DNA from: Actinobacteria bacterium OK074
Lineage (GTDB): Bacteria > Actinomycetota > Actinomycetes > Streptomycetales > Streptomycetaceae
DNA: 38,995 nucleotides
Assembly: GCA_001298575.1 (NCBI GenBank)
Contig: LJCV01000308.1
Location: 1-38,995, forward strand
Reading direction: 5' to 3'
The translations under genes and the position numbers were made by a program. Below, piece by piece: positions 7,204 through 16,242 of this stretch (positions within the stretch are counted from its first letter, which is position 1; the number at the start of each line of letters is the position of its first letter). Under the pieces are notes generated by a model. It made no database searches, was not told the origin of the DNA, and was given only the letters and a program-made list of their open reading frames with translations.

Positions 7204-8220
7204 TCAGAGCGCCGGGCGCGGTGCCGTGCTCGCCCGTGTGGTCAGCCGGGGTGGCAGGAGCGTCGACTCCGGTACGGCGGTGCCGGTGCCCGACAGTTTC
7301 CGCATCAGCAGGTCCACCGCCCTCGTCCCCACCTCCGCCGACGGGATGGCGATCGAGGTGAGCGGGATCCGGGCGCGCCCGGCCTGTTCGTCGGGGCAGA
7401 TCGCGGTGACCGACAGATCCCCGGGCACCCGCAGCCCGAGTGCCTCGAACGCGTCGACCAGCGGTTCCAGCACCGGCTCGTTGTGGACGACGACGCCGGT
7501 CAACGCCGGTTGTTCGCGCAGGAGTTGTTCGGCGACCAGGCGGGCCGCCGCGGGAGCCGCCGCGCAGGGGAGCGCGGTGGCCGCGAGGCCGTGCCGGCGG
7601 GCGGCGGTGGTGAAGCCCGCAACCACCCGGTGGGCGAAGCCCGTTCCGCGCACGTACACCTCCGGCGGGGAGCCGACCAGCGCGACCACGCGGTGCCCGA
7701 GTGCGGCCAGGTGCTCCACGCACAGTTCGCCCGCCGCCTCGAAGTCCAGGTCGATGCAGGTCAGTCCGGCGGGCTCGGCGGGGAAGCCGATCAGCACCGA
7801 CGGGCGGTCCAGGGTGCGCAGCAACGGCAGCCTGGGATCGTCGAGTTGGACGTCCATCACGATCAACGCGTCCACCAGCGCGGTGTCCGCGACCCGGCGC
7901 AGCCCCTCCGCGCCCTCCTCCTGCGTCAACAGCAGGACGTCGTGGTCGTGTTGGCGGGCCGCCGTCACCACCGACACCGCGAACTGCATCACCACCGGGA
8001 CATGGATCCCGGAGCGTAGGGGGACGACGAGGGCCAGGACGTTGGAGCGGCTGCTGGCCAGGGCGCGGGCGCCGGCGTGCGGGCGGTAGCCCAACTCCCG
8101 TATGGACGCCTCGACCCGGCTCCGGGTCTCCGCCGAGATCGGCCGCTTGCCGCTGAGCGCGTACGACACCGTGCTGGGGGAGACACCGGCGTGCCGGGCC
8201 ACGTCCGTGATCTTCACCAT
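7204..8220 (-). CDS. LacI-family transcriptional repressor of the alpha-xyloside operon
   Basis: The 338-residue protein has the LacI layout. The N-terminal helix-turn-helix and hinge (about 1-58) begin MVKITDVARHAGVSPSTVSY and end with GYRPHAGARALASSRS. A periplasmic-binding-protein-like effector domain follows (about 60-330). It is the last gene of the minus-strand sugar operon; its ATG overlaps the stop of the glycosidase gene by one base (TGATG), implying translational coupling and autoregulation with the operon. The likely operator is the palindrome at 13633-13650. The effector is probably a xylosyl-containing sugar released by the neighbouring enzyme. That is inference from context. Confidence 0.9.
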   Translation of the reverse strand: MVKITDVARHAGVSPSTVSYALSGKRPISAETRSRVEASIRELGYRPHAGARALASSRSNVLALVVPLRSGIHVPVVMQFAVSVVTAARQHDHDVLLLTQEEGAEGLRRVADTALVDALIVMDVQLDDPRLPLLRTLDRPSVLIGFPAEPAGLTCIDLDFEAAGELCVEHLAALGHRVVALVGSPPEVYVRGTGFAHRVVAGFTTAARRHGLAATALPCAAAPAAARLVAEQLLREQPALTGVVVHNEPVLEPLVDAFEALGLRVPGDLSVTAICPDEQAGRARIPLTSIAIPSAEVGTRAVDLLMRKLSGTGTAVPESTLLPPRLTTRASTAPRPAL

Positions 8221-10469
8221 CAGCCCAGCTCCAGCGAGAGGAAGCCCGTCCCCGCCGCCGCCCGCGCCACCCGCTCCCCGGCCGCCAGCGCCCAGGGGGC
8301 GGCCGGGTCGCTGCACGAGGCCCGCAGCGTGTCGCCCTCGCGGACCACGGTGAAGGTCAACCCGTCTACGGGGACGGTGACTTGGGCGCCGTGGGCGAGG
8401 CCGTACGCGTGCAGGGTGACGCCGTCGGCGTACGCGTAGTCGGGGCGGTCGGCGACGGCGCCGACCGGGATCACCGAACCGGGGCGCACCAGCAGCGGCA
8501 CGCTGAGGAAGTCGTGGCGTTCGCGGATCCAGCGCGGGCCGGTGACCGTGCGGCCGGTCGCGAAGTGGGTCCAGTCGCCCTCGGGGACGTAGTACGAGAC
8601 GTCGCCGTCGTCCGAAAAGACCGGCGCCACCAGGAGGTTGGGGCCCAGCATGTACTGGCGTTCCAGGTGTGCGCAGCCGGGGTCGTCGGGGAATTCGAGG
8701 ACCATCGCCCGCATCACCGGCACGCCCTCGGCGCGGGCGGTGCGGGCGGCCTCGTAGAGGTAGGGCATGAGGCTGAGCTTCAGCCGGGTGAAGTGCCGCA
8801 GGACGTCCACGGATTCGTCGTCGAAGAGCCACGGCACCCGGTACGAGGAGCTGCCGTGCAGGCGGCTGTGGGAGGACAACAGGCCGAAGGCGACCCACCG
8901 TTTGAACAGGGCCGGGGTGGGGGTGCCCTCGAAGCCGCCGATGTCGTGGCTCCAGAAACCGAAGCCGGACAGGCCCAGGCTCAGGCCGCCGCGCAGTGAC
9001 TCGGCCATCGAGGCGTAGGTGGCCTCGCAGTCGCCGCCCCAGTGAACGGGGAACTGCTGGCTGCCCGTTGTGGCCGAGCGGGCGAAGACCACGGCGTCCT
9101 CCTCGCCGCGCTGCTTGCGCAACACGTCGTGGACCGTGCGGTTGTAGAGGTAGGTGTAGTAGTTGTGCATCCGCTCGGGGTCGGAGCCGTCGGACCAGGC
9201 CACGTCCAGCGGGACGCGTTCGCCGAAGTCGGTCTTGAAGCAGTCGACGCCCTGGGCGAGCAGCGCCTCCAGCTTGCCCGCGTACCAGGTGCGGGCGGCC
9301 GGGCTGGTGAAGTCGACCAGGGCCATGCCCGGTTGCCACATGTCCCACTGCCACACGCTGCCGTCGGGGCGCCGCAGCAGGTGGCCGAGCGCCCTGCCCT
9401 CGGCGAACAGCGGCGATCTCTGCGCGATGTACGGGTTGATCCACACGCACACGTGCAGGCCGCGTTCCTTGAGCCGGGCCAGCATGCCCTCCGGGTCGGG
9501 GAAGACCCGCGGGTCCCACTGGAAGTCGCACCAGTTGAACTCGCGCATCCAGAAACAGTCGAAGTGGAAGACGGACAGCGGGAGTTGGCGCTCGCGCATG
9601 CCCTCGATGAACGACGTCACCGTCTCCTCGTCGTAGGAGGTGGTGAAGGACGTCGACAGCCACAGGCCGAACGACCAGGCGGGCGGCAGCGCCGGGCGGC
9701 CGGTCAGGGCGGTGTACTTGCGCAGAATGTCCTTCGGGGTCGGGCCGTGGACGACGTAGTACGTCAACTCCTGTGTCTCCGTGCTGAACTGGACACGTGA
9801 CACCGCCTCCGAGGCGACCTCGAAGGACACCTTGCCGGGGTGGTCGACGAAGACGCCGTAGCCCGCGTCGGTCAGATAGAACGGGACGTTCTTGTAGGCC
9901 AGTTCGCTGGTGGTGCCGCCGTCGGCGTTCCAGATGTCCACCACCTGGCCGTTCTTGACCAGCGGGCCGAACCGCTCGCCCAGGCCGTACACCGATGTGC
10001 CCACGGCCAGGTCGAGTTGCTCGCGCAGGTAGTGGGCGCCCGTCGCGTCCCGCATGATGCCCATGTTCTTGTGGCCGCTGGAGGTCAGCACCCGGCCGTC
10101 GGCGAGGAAGTCGACATGCCACGGGCCGGTGCGCGCCACCCGCACCGACAGAGTCCCCGAGGTCAGCGTGGCGTGCTCCTCGTCGTAGCCGACCTGCGCG
10201 CTCGACCCGCCCTCGGCCAGCTCGAATTGGGGGCCGCGCGGCTGCTCGCCCGCGAAGTGTGTGAGGGTGACGCCGATGACGTCGGGCAAGGGGCTGTGCA
10301 CGCTGATCGTCATGACCGGTCCCGTCATCAGGTCGCCGCGGCTGCGGATGGGCCGGGTCGGCGCGTGGATCTCCAACGTGCCGTCGGTCGCGGTGACATC
10401 GAGGACCTCGGCCGGATGGGCCGCGGTGACGCCTTCGCGCAGCAGCCAGTAGCCGTCGGTGAACTTCAT
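8220..10469 (-). CDS. yicI: GH31 alpha-xylosidase (YicI-like)
   Basis: Retaining glycosidase expected to remove non-reducing alpha-xylosyl residues from isoprimeverose-type oligosaccharides. The 749-residue length is close to E. coli YicI (772). The order is an N-terminal beta-sandwich, a (beta/alpha)8 barrel and C-terminal sheets. The nucleophile is Asp414 in CFKTDFGERVP, and the acid/base is Asp480 in HWGGDCEATYASMAESLRGG. Both segments are nearly identical to those I recall for YicI, including GFGFWSHDIGGFE, which favours alpha-xylosidase over alpha-glucosidase. No signal peptide, so it acts in the cytoplasm on imported oligosaccharide. AAGGA precedes the ATG, and the gene sits 11 nt after the permease gene. 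Confidence 0.9.
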   Translation of the reverse strand: MKFTDGYWLLREGVTAAHPAEVLDVTATDGTLEIHAPTRPIRSRGDLMTGPVMTISVHSPLPDVIGVTLTHFAGEQPRGPQFELAEGGSSAQVGYDEEHATLTSGTLSVRVARTGPWHVDFLADGRVLTSSGHKNMGIMRDATGAHYLREQLDLAVGTSVYGLGERFGPLVKNGQVVDIWNADGGTTSELAYKNVPFYLTDAGYGVFVDHPGKVSFEVASEAVSRVQFSTETQELTYYVVHGPTPKDILRKYTALTGRPALPPAWSFGLWLSTSFTTSYDEETVTSFIEGMRERQLPLSVFHFDCFWMREFNWCDFQWDPRVFPDPEGMLARLKERGLHVCVWINPYIAQRSPLFAEGRALGHLLRRPDGSVWQWDMWQPGMALVDFTSPAARTWYAGKLEALLAQGVDCFKTDFGERVPLDVAWSDGSDPERMHNYYTYLYNRTVHDVLRKQRGEEDAVVFARSATTGSQQFPVHWGGDCEATYASMAESLRGGLSLGLSGFGFWSHDIGGFEGTPTPALFKRWVAFGLLSSHSRLHGSSSYRVPWLFDDESVDVLRHFTRLKLSLMPYLYEAARTARAEGVPVMRAMVLEFPDDPGCAHLERQYMLGPNLLVAPVFSDDGDVSYYVPEGDWTHFATGRTVTGPRWIRERHDFLSVPLLVRPGSVIPVGAVADRPDYAYADGVTLHAYGLAHGAQVTVPVDGLTFTVVREGDTLRASCSDPAAPWALAAGERVARAAAGTGFLSLELG

Positions 10470-10480
10470 GTGGGGGGTCC

Positions 10481-11350
10481 TTACTTGACGGCACCCGCGG
10501 CGATGCCCCGGGTGAGGGTGCGCTGGAACACGAGGAAGAAGACGAGGGCGGGCAGCACGCCGAGCAGAGCGGCCGCGTTGGTCATCGTGGCGTCCATCAG
10601 CCGCTGGCCCTGGAGGACGCCGAGGGCCACCGACACCGTCTGGTTGTCGTTGGAGATCAGCATGACCAGGGGGAGCAGGAACTCGTTCCAGGTCCAGATG
10701 AAGAAGAACACCAGCAGCACGCCGAGAGTCGGGCGGCTGACGGGCACCACGACCCGCCACAGCACCTGCCACGAGTTCGCCCCGTCGATACGGGCGGCCT
10801 CGACGATCTCGCGCGGGAACCGGCCGAGCACCGCGGACAGCAGATAGGTGCCGAACGCCGCCTGGATCACCGTGAAGACGATGATCACGCTCAACCTCGT
10901 GTCGTACAGGCCGACTTGCTTGCTCAGGTAGTAGAGCGGATAGACCAGGGCCTCCTGCGGCAGCATGTTGGCCAGCACGAAGAACGCCAGCACCCAAGTC
11001 CGGCCCCTGATACGGCCGATGCCGATCGCGTACGCGTTGAGGATCGAAAGACCGGTCGCCAGCACCGCCACCGACCCGCTGATCAGCACGGAGTTGACCA
11101 GCTTCTGCCCGTAGTCGACGCGCTCCCAGAAGTCCTTCAGACCGTCCAGGTACAGCCCGTGCGGCAGGCTGAGCGGGCCGTTGTTCGCGTACTCCGTGGG
11201 CGACTTGAACGCGTTGACGGCGACGACGGCGAAGGGCACGACCATGAACAGGGCCGCGAGGCAGAGCGCGACCAGCACGGGGTAGCGGCGCAGGACGGCC
11301 GACAGCGGGCGGGATGCGGTGGCTGTGGTGGCCGGGGAAGTCGTCGTCAT
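10481..11350 (-). CDS. CUT1 sugar ABC transporter permease (MalG type)
   Basis: Inner-membrane permease of 289 residues with about six helices. The conserved EAA loop (EIVEAARIDGANSWQVLWRVVVP) that docks the ATPase lies near residues 195-217. The C-terminus RTLTRGIAAGAVK is typical of MalG-type subunits. The ATG overlaps the stop of the upstream permease by 4 nt (ATGA). It pairs with that permease and the binding protein. No ATPase gene lies in the operon, so a shared ATPase such as MsiK, known to energise several Streptomyces sugar importers, is the likely partner. Confidence 0.93.
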   Translation of the reverse strand: MTTTSPATTATASRPLSAVLRRYPVLVALCLAALFMVVPFAVVAVNAFKSPTEYANNGPLSLPHGLYLDGLKDFWERVDYGQKLVNSVLISGSVAVLATGLSILNAYAIGIGRIRGRTWVLAFFVLANMLPQEALVYPLYYLSKQVGLYDTRLSVIIVFTVIQAAFGTYLLSAVLGRFPREIVEAARIDGANSWQVLWRVVVPVSRPTLGVLLVFFFIWTWNEFLLPLVMLISNDNQTVSVALGVLQGQRLMDATMTNAAALLGVLPALVFFLVFQRTLTRGIAAGAVK

Positions 11351-12318
11351 GCGCGGGGTCCTTCCTCGGCGTCCTCGGCGCGGGCCTGGAGCTTCAGACC
11401 GGCCAGGCTCAGCAGCAGGATGAGCGCCGTGAGCACGGTGGAGATCGCGGCGCCGTAGCCGACCTGCGTCTTCTCGAAGAACGTGGTGAAGGAGAAGTAC
11501 GACGGCACGTCGGTCGCGCCGCCGGGGCCGCCCTTGGTGAGGACGTACACCGCGCCGAACACCTTCAGCGCGGCGATCGTGCACCACAGCAGCACGACGT
11601 AGATCTCCGGCCGAATCTGAGGGAGCGTCACATGCCAGAAGCGGCGCCACCAGCCGGCGCCGTCCAACTCGGCCGCCTCGTACAGCTGCGGGTCCACGCG
11701 TTCCAGCCCGGCCATGAACACCACGAGGGGGAAGCCGAGTTGGACCCACACCATGACGGCCATGACGCTGTAGAGCGCGAGGTCCGGATCGCCCAGCCAG
11801 TCCTGCTGCCAGGAGCCGAGGCCGACGTCCTTCAACAGGACGTTCAGGGAACCGTTGTCGGGGGCGAGGATCCAGCTCCAGACGATGCCGGCGACCGCGA
11901 TCGGCAGCACCTGCGGCAGGTAGAAGCAGGCCCGCAGCACCGCCGTGATCCGGCTGCCGAAGTGCTTGGCGACGTAGTCGAACAGGGCGGCGGCCAGCAC
12001 CAGTCCGAGCGCGGTGGGTACGGCCGCCATCGCCACGACCATGAACAGGCTGTGCCGGAACGACGCCCAGAACTCCGAATCGTCCAGCAGCTGACGGTAG
12101 TTGGCGAGCCCGGACCACTTCGGGCTGCCGATGCCCTGCCAGTCGGTGAAGCTCACGCCCGTGTTCATCAGGAACGGGACGATGACGACGGCGAAGGCGG
12201 CGAGGGCGCCGGGGAGCAGGTACAGGGCGTACGGGGAGCGCGGCGGGCGGCGCCGGGGGGACGACAACGCCTGCCGCCCCCGGGTGACTTGGCCACCGCG
12301 CTCGGCGGTCGCCGTCAT
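11347..12318 (-). CDS. CUT1 sugar ABC transporter permease (MalF type)
   Basis: Permease of 323 residues with an N-terminal cytoplasmic stretch (about 1-35) rich in Arg and Pro, then about six membrane helices. The EAA-type loop is QLYEAAELDGAGWWRRFWHVTLP, near residues 215-237. FTDWQGIG after the first helix is typical of this subunit. The start ATG overlaps the stop of the binding-protein gene by 4 nt, and its own stop overlaps the next permease by 4 nt, so the transporter genes are translationally coupled. Confidence 0.93.
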   Translation of the reverse strand: MTATAERGGQVTRGRQALSSPRRRPPRSPYALYLLPGALAAFAVVIVPFLMNTGVSFTDWQGIGSPKWSGLANYRQLLDDSEFWASFRHSLFMVVAMAAVPTALGLVLAAALFDYVAKHFGSRITAVLRACFYLPQVLPIAVAGIVWSWILAPDNGSLNVLLKDVGLGSWQQDWLGDPDLALYSVMAVMVWVQLGFPLVVFMAGLERVDPQLYEAAELDGAGWWRRFWHVTLPQIRPEIYVVLLWCTIAALKVFGAVYVLTKGGPGGATDVPSYFSFTTFFEKTQVGYGAAISTVLTALILLLSLAGLKLQARAEDAEEGPRA

Positions 12319-13610
12319 GTCTGGGGTACGCCCTGGTCGTACGCCTTCTGCAAGTTGCTCAGATAGGCGTCCGGTTTCTCGCTGTTGGTGATCAGCTTCT
12401 GGGTCTCGGAGACGAGGACGTCGTAGAAGCCGGGGACCGGCCAGTCCGGGTAGAAGGCGAGGCCGTCGCGGTCGGCGAGGGTGGTGAAGTCGGAGATGAG
12501 GGTCTTCGACCTGGGGTCGGTGATGGCGCTCTGGTCGGCGGCGACCGGGACCCCGCCGTTGTTGCCGAGCAGGTTCTGGATCTTCTTCGACATGGTGATG
12601 TCGATGAAGTCGTAGGCGAGTTGCTTGTTCTTGGCGCCCTTGGGGACCACCCACAGGTTGCCGCCGGAGCCGAGGGTGAGGTCGGAGCCGGGCCACAGCG
12701 AGGTGGTCCAGTCGAACTTCACGTCCGTCTTGAAGCGGCCGTACCACCAACTGCCGCTGAACAGGATCGGGTTCTTGCCCTGGATGAAGGCGAGCCCCGC
12801 GTCCTCGGCCTTCGCGCCGCTGGACGTCTTACCGATGTAGCCCTTCTTCACCCAGTCCGCGAAGGTGTTCGCCGCGTAGGTCCAGGCCGCGTCGTGGAAG
12901 TCCGCCTTGCCCTTGTACAGCTCGTAGTTGTCGACCCAGGAGCGGTCGGCCCTGGAGAGCGCGAGCTGGTAGAGGTACTGCTGGGCCACGTACTCGGCGC
13001 CCGCGTTCGACAGTGGGGTGATGCCCTTGGCCTTGAACTTCGCCAGGGCGGTGGTGAGTTCGTCGAACGTCTTCGGTACGGCGATGCCGTTCTTCTTGAA
13101 GAGGTCCTGGTTGTAGAACACCATCGTGTACTCGGCGTAGTTGGGGATTCCGTACCAGTTGCCGGAGCCCATGACGCCGGTGGGGGAGTACCGGCTGGTG
13201 GTCTGCACACTCGCGCTGAGCTTCTTGTCCCAGCCGTACTTGGCCACTTCGGGGGTCAGGTCGGTGAGCAGACCTTGCTTGGAGAGCAGGCCCGCGGTCG
13301 CGTTGCCCTTGTTGTACTCCATCACGTCGGGCGCGTCGGAGGAGTTGAGGACCATCGCGGCCGTCTTCTGGATCTGCTCGAAGCCCTTCTCCTCGAACTT
13401 GACGGTGACGCCCGGGTGTTGGGCCTTGAACTCCTTGATGGCCGCGTTCCAGGCGATGCCCATCGCGCTGTCCGGGCCCTCGTAGTGCCACAGCTTGAGC
13501 GTCTTGCCGTCGCCCGAGCCGCCGCCCGAGCCGCCGCAGGAGGCCAGCAGCAGGGTGGTCGCCATCAGTGCGGCCGCGGTGGTCATCACACGCCATCGTG
13601 CTGTCAACAT
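12315..13610 (-). CDS. Sugar-binding lipoprotein of CUT1 ABC transporter
   Basis: Extracellular solute-binding protein family 1, 431 residues. The N-terminal basic segment and hydrophobic stretch end in lipobox LASC with the lipidated Cys25, followed by a Gly/Ser linker. The mature domain starts KTLKLWHYEGPDSAMG and contains the family pattern for binding oligosaccharides. GGGAGG lies before the ATG. First gene of a five-gene operon (binding protein, two permeases, GH31 enzyme, LacI repressor). Given the YicI-like enzyme, the ligand is probably a xylose-containing oligosaccharide. The ligand is inferred, not seen. Confidence 0.93.
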   Translation of the reverse strand: MLTARWRVMTTAAALMATTLLLASCGGSGGGSGDGKTLKLWHYEGPDSAMGIAWNAAIKEFKAQHPGVTVKFEEKGFEQIQKTAAMVLNSSDAPDVMEYNKGNATAGLLSKQGLLTDLTPEVAKYGWDKKLSASVQTTSRYSPTGVMGSGNWYGIPNYAEYTMVFYNQDLFKKNGIAVPKTFDELTTALAKFKAKGITPLSNAGAEYVAQQYLYQLALSRADRSWVDNYELYKGKADFHDAAWTYAANTFADWVKKGYIGKTSSGAKAEDAGLAFIQGKNPILFSGSWWYGRFKTDVKFDWTTSLWPGSDLTLGSGGNLWVVPKGAKNKQLAYDFIDITMSKKIQNLLGNNGGVPVAADQSAITDPRSKTLISDFTTLADRDGLAFYPDWPVPGFYDVLVSETQKLITNSEKPDAYLSNLQKAYDQGVPQT

Positions 13611-13632
13611 CCCGTGCCTCCCGGATCCGTAC

Positions 13633-13650
13633 CGTCGAAGCGCTTCGACG
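13633..13650. promoter_or_regulatory. LacI-type operator (perfect 18-bp palindrome)
   Basis: CGTCGAAGCGCTTCGACG is a perfect palindrome with the central CG typical of LacI-family operators. It overlaps the predicted transcription start of the minus-strand sugar operon, 23 nt before the binding-protein ATG. Binding there would block transcription. Confidence 0.85.
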
Positions 13651-13654
13651 GGGA

Positions 13655-13683
13655 AAGGTATGGGGCGGCTGTGAGGGCGTCAA
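13655..13683 (-). promoter_or_regulatory. sigma70-type promoter of the alpha-xyloside operon
   Basis: On the minus strand the -35 TTGACG (13683-13678) and -10 TACCTT (13660-13655) are separated by exactly 17 nt. The predicted start near 13648 falls inside the palindromic operator. Confidence 0.8.
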
Positions 13684-13720
13684 TGGGGCCGACCGAATTT
13701 GTGGTCGAGCCGGGTTGGGG

Positions 13721-15139
13721 CTAGGAGTTGAAACGGTTCGACGAGGAGGTGCGCGGCGGCAGGGCCGGGGGGGGGTCGCCCAGGGCGTGGAACAACGCCG
13801 CCGCCAGGACCACGCCCTCGCGGGCGATCGGGGCGAGGAGGTGCTCGTCGGGGGCGTGCTGGAGGCAGCCGGGGTAGGAGTGCGGGAGCCACAGCGTGGG
13901 CAGGCCGAGTACGTCGGTGAACACCGAATTCGGCAGCGAGCCACCGATGTTGGGCAGCACGGTCACCGGCCGGTCCACGGCCCGTTCGAGGACGGCCTTC
14001 GCCCAGCCCACCCACGGGTCGTCAAGTGGCGTACGGCTGGCGGCGAACCGGCCCGTGACCTTCACGTCGACCATGCCGTAGCCGCGGTCGGCGAGATGCC
14101 CGGCGACGATCTCCTCGGTGCGTTCGACGTCCGTGCCCGCCACGTAACGGAGTTGGAGCACCGCACGGGCCCGGCCCGGGATGGCGTTCACCGGGCGGTC
14201 GATGTCCGCCGCGCCGAGCGAGAGGACTTCGAGGGTGTTCCACGCGTACAGCCGCTCGGCCGGGGTGAGTTGCCGGGCGCCCCAGTCGGGGTCGGGCACG
14301 GGGTCGCCGGGGCTGTTCGCGACCGTGACATGGGCGAGCGAATCCCTTACCGCGAGCGGGAGTTCGGGCGGCAGCAGCTCCGGGACCAGGAGCCGGCCGT
14401 GACCGTCGACGAGACTCGCTATCGCGCCCGCGAGCGTGGTGGCGGGGTTGCGCAGGACCCCGCCCCAGTTCCCGGAGTGGTACGAGTCCGGGCGCAGGTC
14501 CGCGTCGAGCACGATCTGTACGCCGCCGCGCGAGCCGAGGAACAGCGTCGGCGTCGCCGCGTCCAGCCGGGGCCCGTCCGAGGCGACCAGCACGTCGGCG
14601 CTCAGCAACTCCTGGTGTGCGGCGGCGAACGCGGTGAGGCCGGGCGAACCGATCTCCTCGCCGCTCTCGAACAGGAAGGTGAGGTTGAAGCCGAGCGCGC
14701 CCTTGTCCGCCAACAGCAGCCGCAACGCTGCCAGGTTGACCAGATGCTGCCCCTTGTTGTCGGCGGCGCCGCGCCCGTACCAGCGCTCGCCGTCCGCGGT
14801 CAGCGTCCACGGGTCGCGGTCCTCGCTCCACCGCCCCGCGTGCCCGTCGACGACGTCGGCGTGGCCGTAGCACAGCACGGTCGGCAGGTCGGGCGACTCG
14901 ACCCGGCGGCCCACCAGGAACGGGGCGCCCGGGTGGACGGGGTTGTCGTACTGCGCGACCGTGCAGCCGAGCCCGGTGAGAGCGGGGGACAGCACCTCGT
15001 CCAGGTATGCTTTTACGGCAACGTGACCCTCGGGGCGGGTGCTCTCGGTCGGGTACGCGACCATCGCGCTCAGCTCGGTGAAGAAGGCGCCGGAGTCGAC
15101 GAAGTCCTCGGCCTTGCGGGCGATTTCCTGGGGGATCAC
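13721..15139 (-). CDS. M20-family metallopeptidase
   Basis: Cytoplasmic zinc peptidase of the M20/ArgE/DapE superfamily, 472 residues, probably a dipeptidase or carboxypeptidase. Metal ligands are His93 in YGHADVVDG, the Asp in RGAADNKGQ, and Glu162 after the catalytic Glu161 in ESGEEIGSPG. A dimerisation domain interrupts the core. The GTG start follows AGGAGA at good spacing. Divergent from a LysR gene 176 bp away, which may regulate it. A C9 run near the 3' end (13767-13775) encodes DPPPA. The substrate is not evident. Confidence 0.9.
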   Translation of the reverse strand: MIPQEIARKAEDFVDSGAFFTELSAMVAYPTESTRPEGHVAVKAYLDEVLSPALTGLGCTVAQYDNPVHPGAPFLVGRRVESPDLPTVLCYGHADVVDGHAGRWSEDRDPWTLTADGERWYGRGAADNKGQHLVNLAALRLLLADKGALGFNLTFLFESGEEIGSPGLTAFAAAHQELLSADVLVASDGPRLDAATPTLFLGSRGGVQIVLDADLRPDSYHSGNWGGVLRNPATTLAGAIASLVDGHGRLLVPELLPPELPLAVRDSLAHVTVANSPGDPVPDPDWGARQLTPAERLYAWNTLEVLSLGAADIDRPVNAIPGRARAVLQLRYVAGTDVERTEEIVAGHLADRGYGMVDVKVTGRFAASRTPLDDPWVGWAKAVLERAVDRPVTVLPNIGGSLPNSVFTDVLGLPTLWLPHSYPGCLQHAPDEHLLAPIAREGVVLAAALFHALGDPPPALPPRTSSSNRFNS

Positions 15140-15315
15140 GGTGGGATGTCTCCTGAGCGGTGCCTGGCGAGGGTACTGACTCAGCAGCCTACGGTTGGGT
15201 CTCTGGGGCGGCCATTGCCGATTGCCGTATGGATCGTTCTGTTTTTGGCAAACCGGAGGCTTTCCGGCCCACCGGAGAGCCGCTCGAAGTCCCCGTACGA
15301 GGAGGCCGTGTCGTC
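15140..15315. promoter_or_regulatory. Divergent control region, M20 gene and LysR gene
   Basis: 176-bp gap between divergent starts, the usual place for a LysR operator. It contains a direct repeat of ATTGCCG (about 15217-15230) and a nearby GGCAAA segment forming a loose dyad with it. A specific binding site cannot be assigned. Confidence 0.4.
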
Positions 15316-16242
15316 GTGCAGCTCGTTCCCGTGAGTCTTGGCTACTTCGTCGAGGTCGCCCGGACCGGATCCGTGTCCGCCGCCGCGCAGGCGCTGAACA
15401 TCGCGCCGTCCGCCATCAGCCGGCAGATCGCCAAGCTGGAGTCCGGGGTCGGCGTCCCGCTGTTCGTCCGGCATCCGCGGGGCATGACCGTGACCGACGC
15501 GGGCGCCCGGCTGCTCGCCCACGCCCGCCGCACGGATGCCGAATCGGCCGCGCTGGTACGGGAGTTGCGCACCGGGCGGGACGCCGGCGCGAGTACCGTC
15601 GCGGTCGCCTGCTCGGAGGGGTTCTCGCGGCGGGTGGTGCCGCGGGCGATGGCGGCGTTCCGGCGGGCGCACCCGGACGTGGCCTTCCGGCTCGACGTGG
15701 TGCCGCGGCAGGAGGCCACCCGGCGGGTGACGGAGGGGACCGCGGATGTCGCCGCCACCTATGCGATGGGGCCGCAGCACGAGGTGCGGGTGGAGTGCGC
15801 GGTCGTCATTCCCGTCGCCGCGTTCGTGCCGCCCGGGCATGCGCTGGAGGGGCGGGAGAGTGTCACGTTGGCGGAGTTGTGCGGGTATCCGCTGGCGCTC
15901 GGCACGGCTGGGACCAGTTTGCGTGAACTCTTCGATATTGGGGTGCGGTTGGAGGGAGTGGTTGCTGAACCGGCCGTGGTTTGTGATGCGTTGGCGCCGT
16001 TGTATGAGTTTGTGCGGGCGGGGGGTGGGGTTGCGGGGGTGGGGGATTTGGGGGACCTCGGGGGTGGTGCGGTCGAGGGGGTGTCGTATGTGCGGGTTGA
16101 TCATGCGGTGTTTCGGCAGCGAGAGGCTCAGGTGCAGACGATGGTGGGGCGGCGGTTGCCTTGGGCTGTGCGGGAGTTTGCTGATTTGCTGGTGGGGGAG
16201 GTTATGGGGCGGGGTCGGGAGCGGGGGGTCGGCGGGGGTTGA
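15316..16242 (+). CDS. LysR-family transcriptional regulator
   Basis: 308 residues. The winged helix-turn-helix (about 1-60) has VSLGYFVEVARTGSVSAAAQALNIAPSAISRQ features, followed by a periplasmic-binding-like effector domain. I chose the GTG at 15316 because GAGGAGG lies 10 nt upstream and the protein then begins VQLVPVSLGYF, the normal LysR N-terminus. The upstream in-frame ATGs at 15160 and 15229 would add unlike residues. Divergent from the M20 peptidase, a likely target. The last third (about 15880-16242) uses many T- and G-ending codons and has long G-runs, unlike its neighbours. Confidence 0.88.
   Translation: MQLVPVSLGYFVEVARTGSVSAAAQALNIAPSAISRQIAKLESGVGVPLFVRHPRGMTVTDAGARLLAHARRTDAESAALVRELRTGRDAGASTVAVACSEGFSRRVVPRAMAAFRRAHPDVAFRLDVVPRQEATRRVTEGTADVAATYAMGPQHEVRVECAVVIPVAAFVPPGHALEGRESVTLAELCGYPLALGTAGTSLRELFDIGVRLEGVVAEPAVVCDALAPLYEFVRAGGGVAGVGDLGDLGGGAVEGVSYVRVDHAVFRQREAQVQTMVGRRLPWAVREFADLLVGEVMGRGRERGVGGG

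Noticed and set aside
13721..13780. C9 tract in the M20 gene as a phase switch
   Set aside because: It lies in the last 20 codons, so a shift would change only the tail. There is no surface role to suggest switching.
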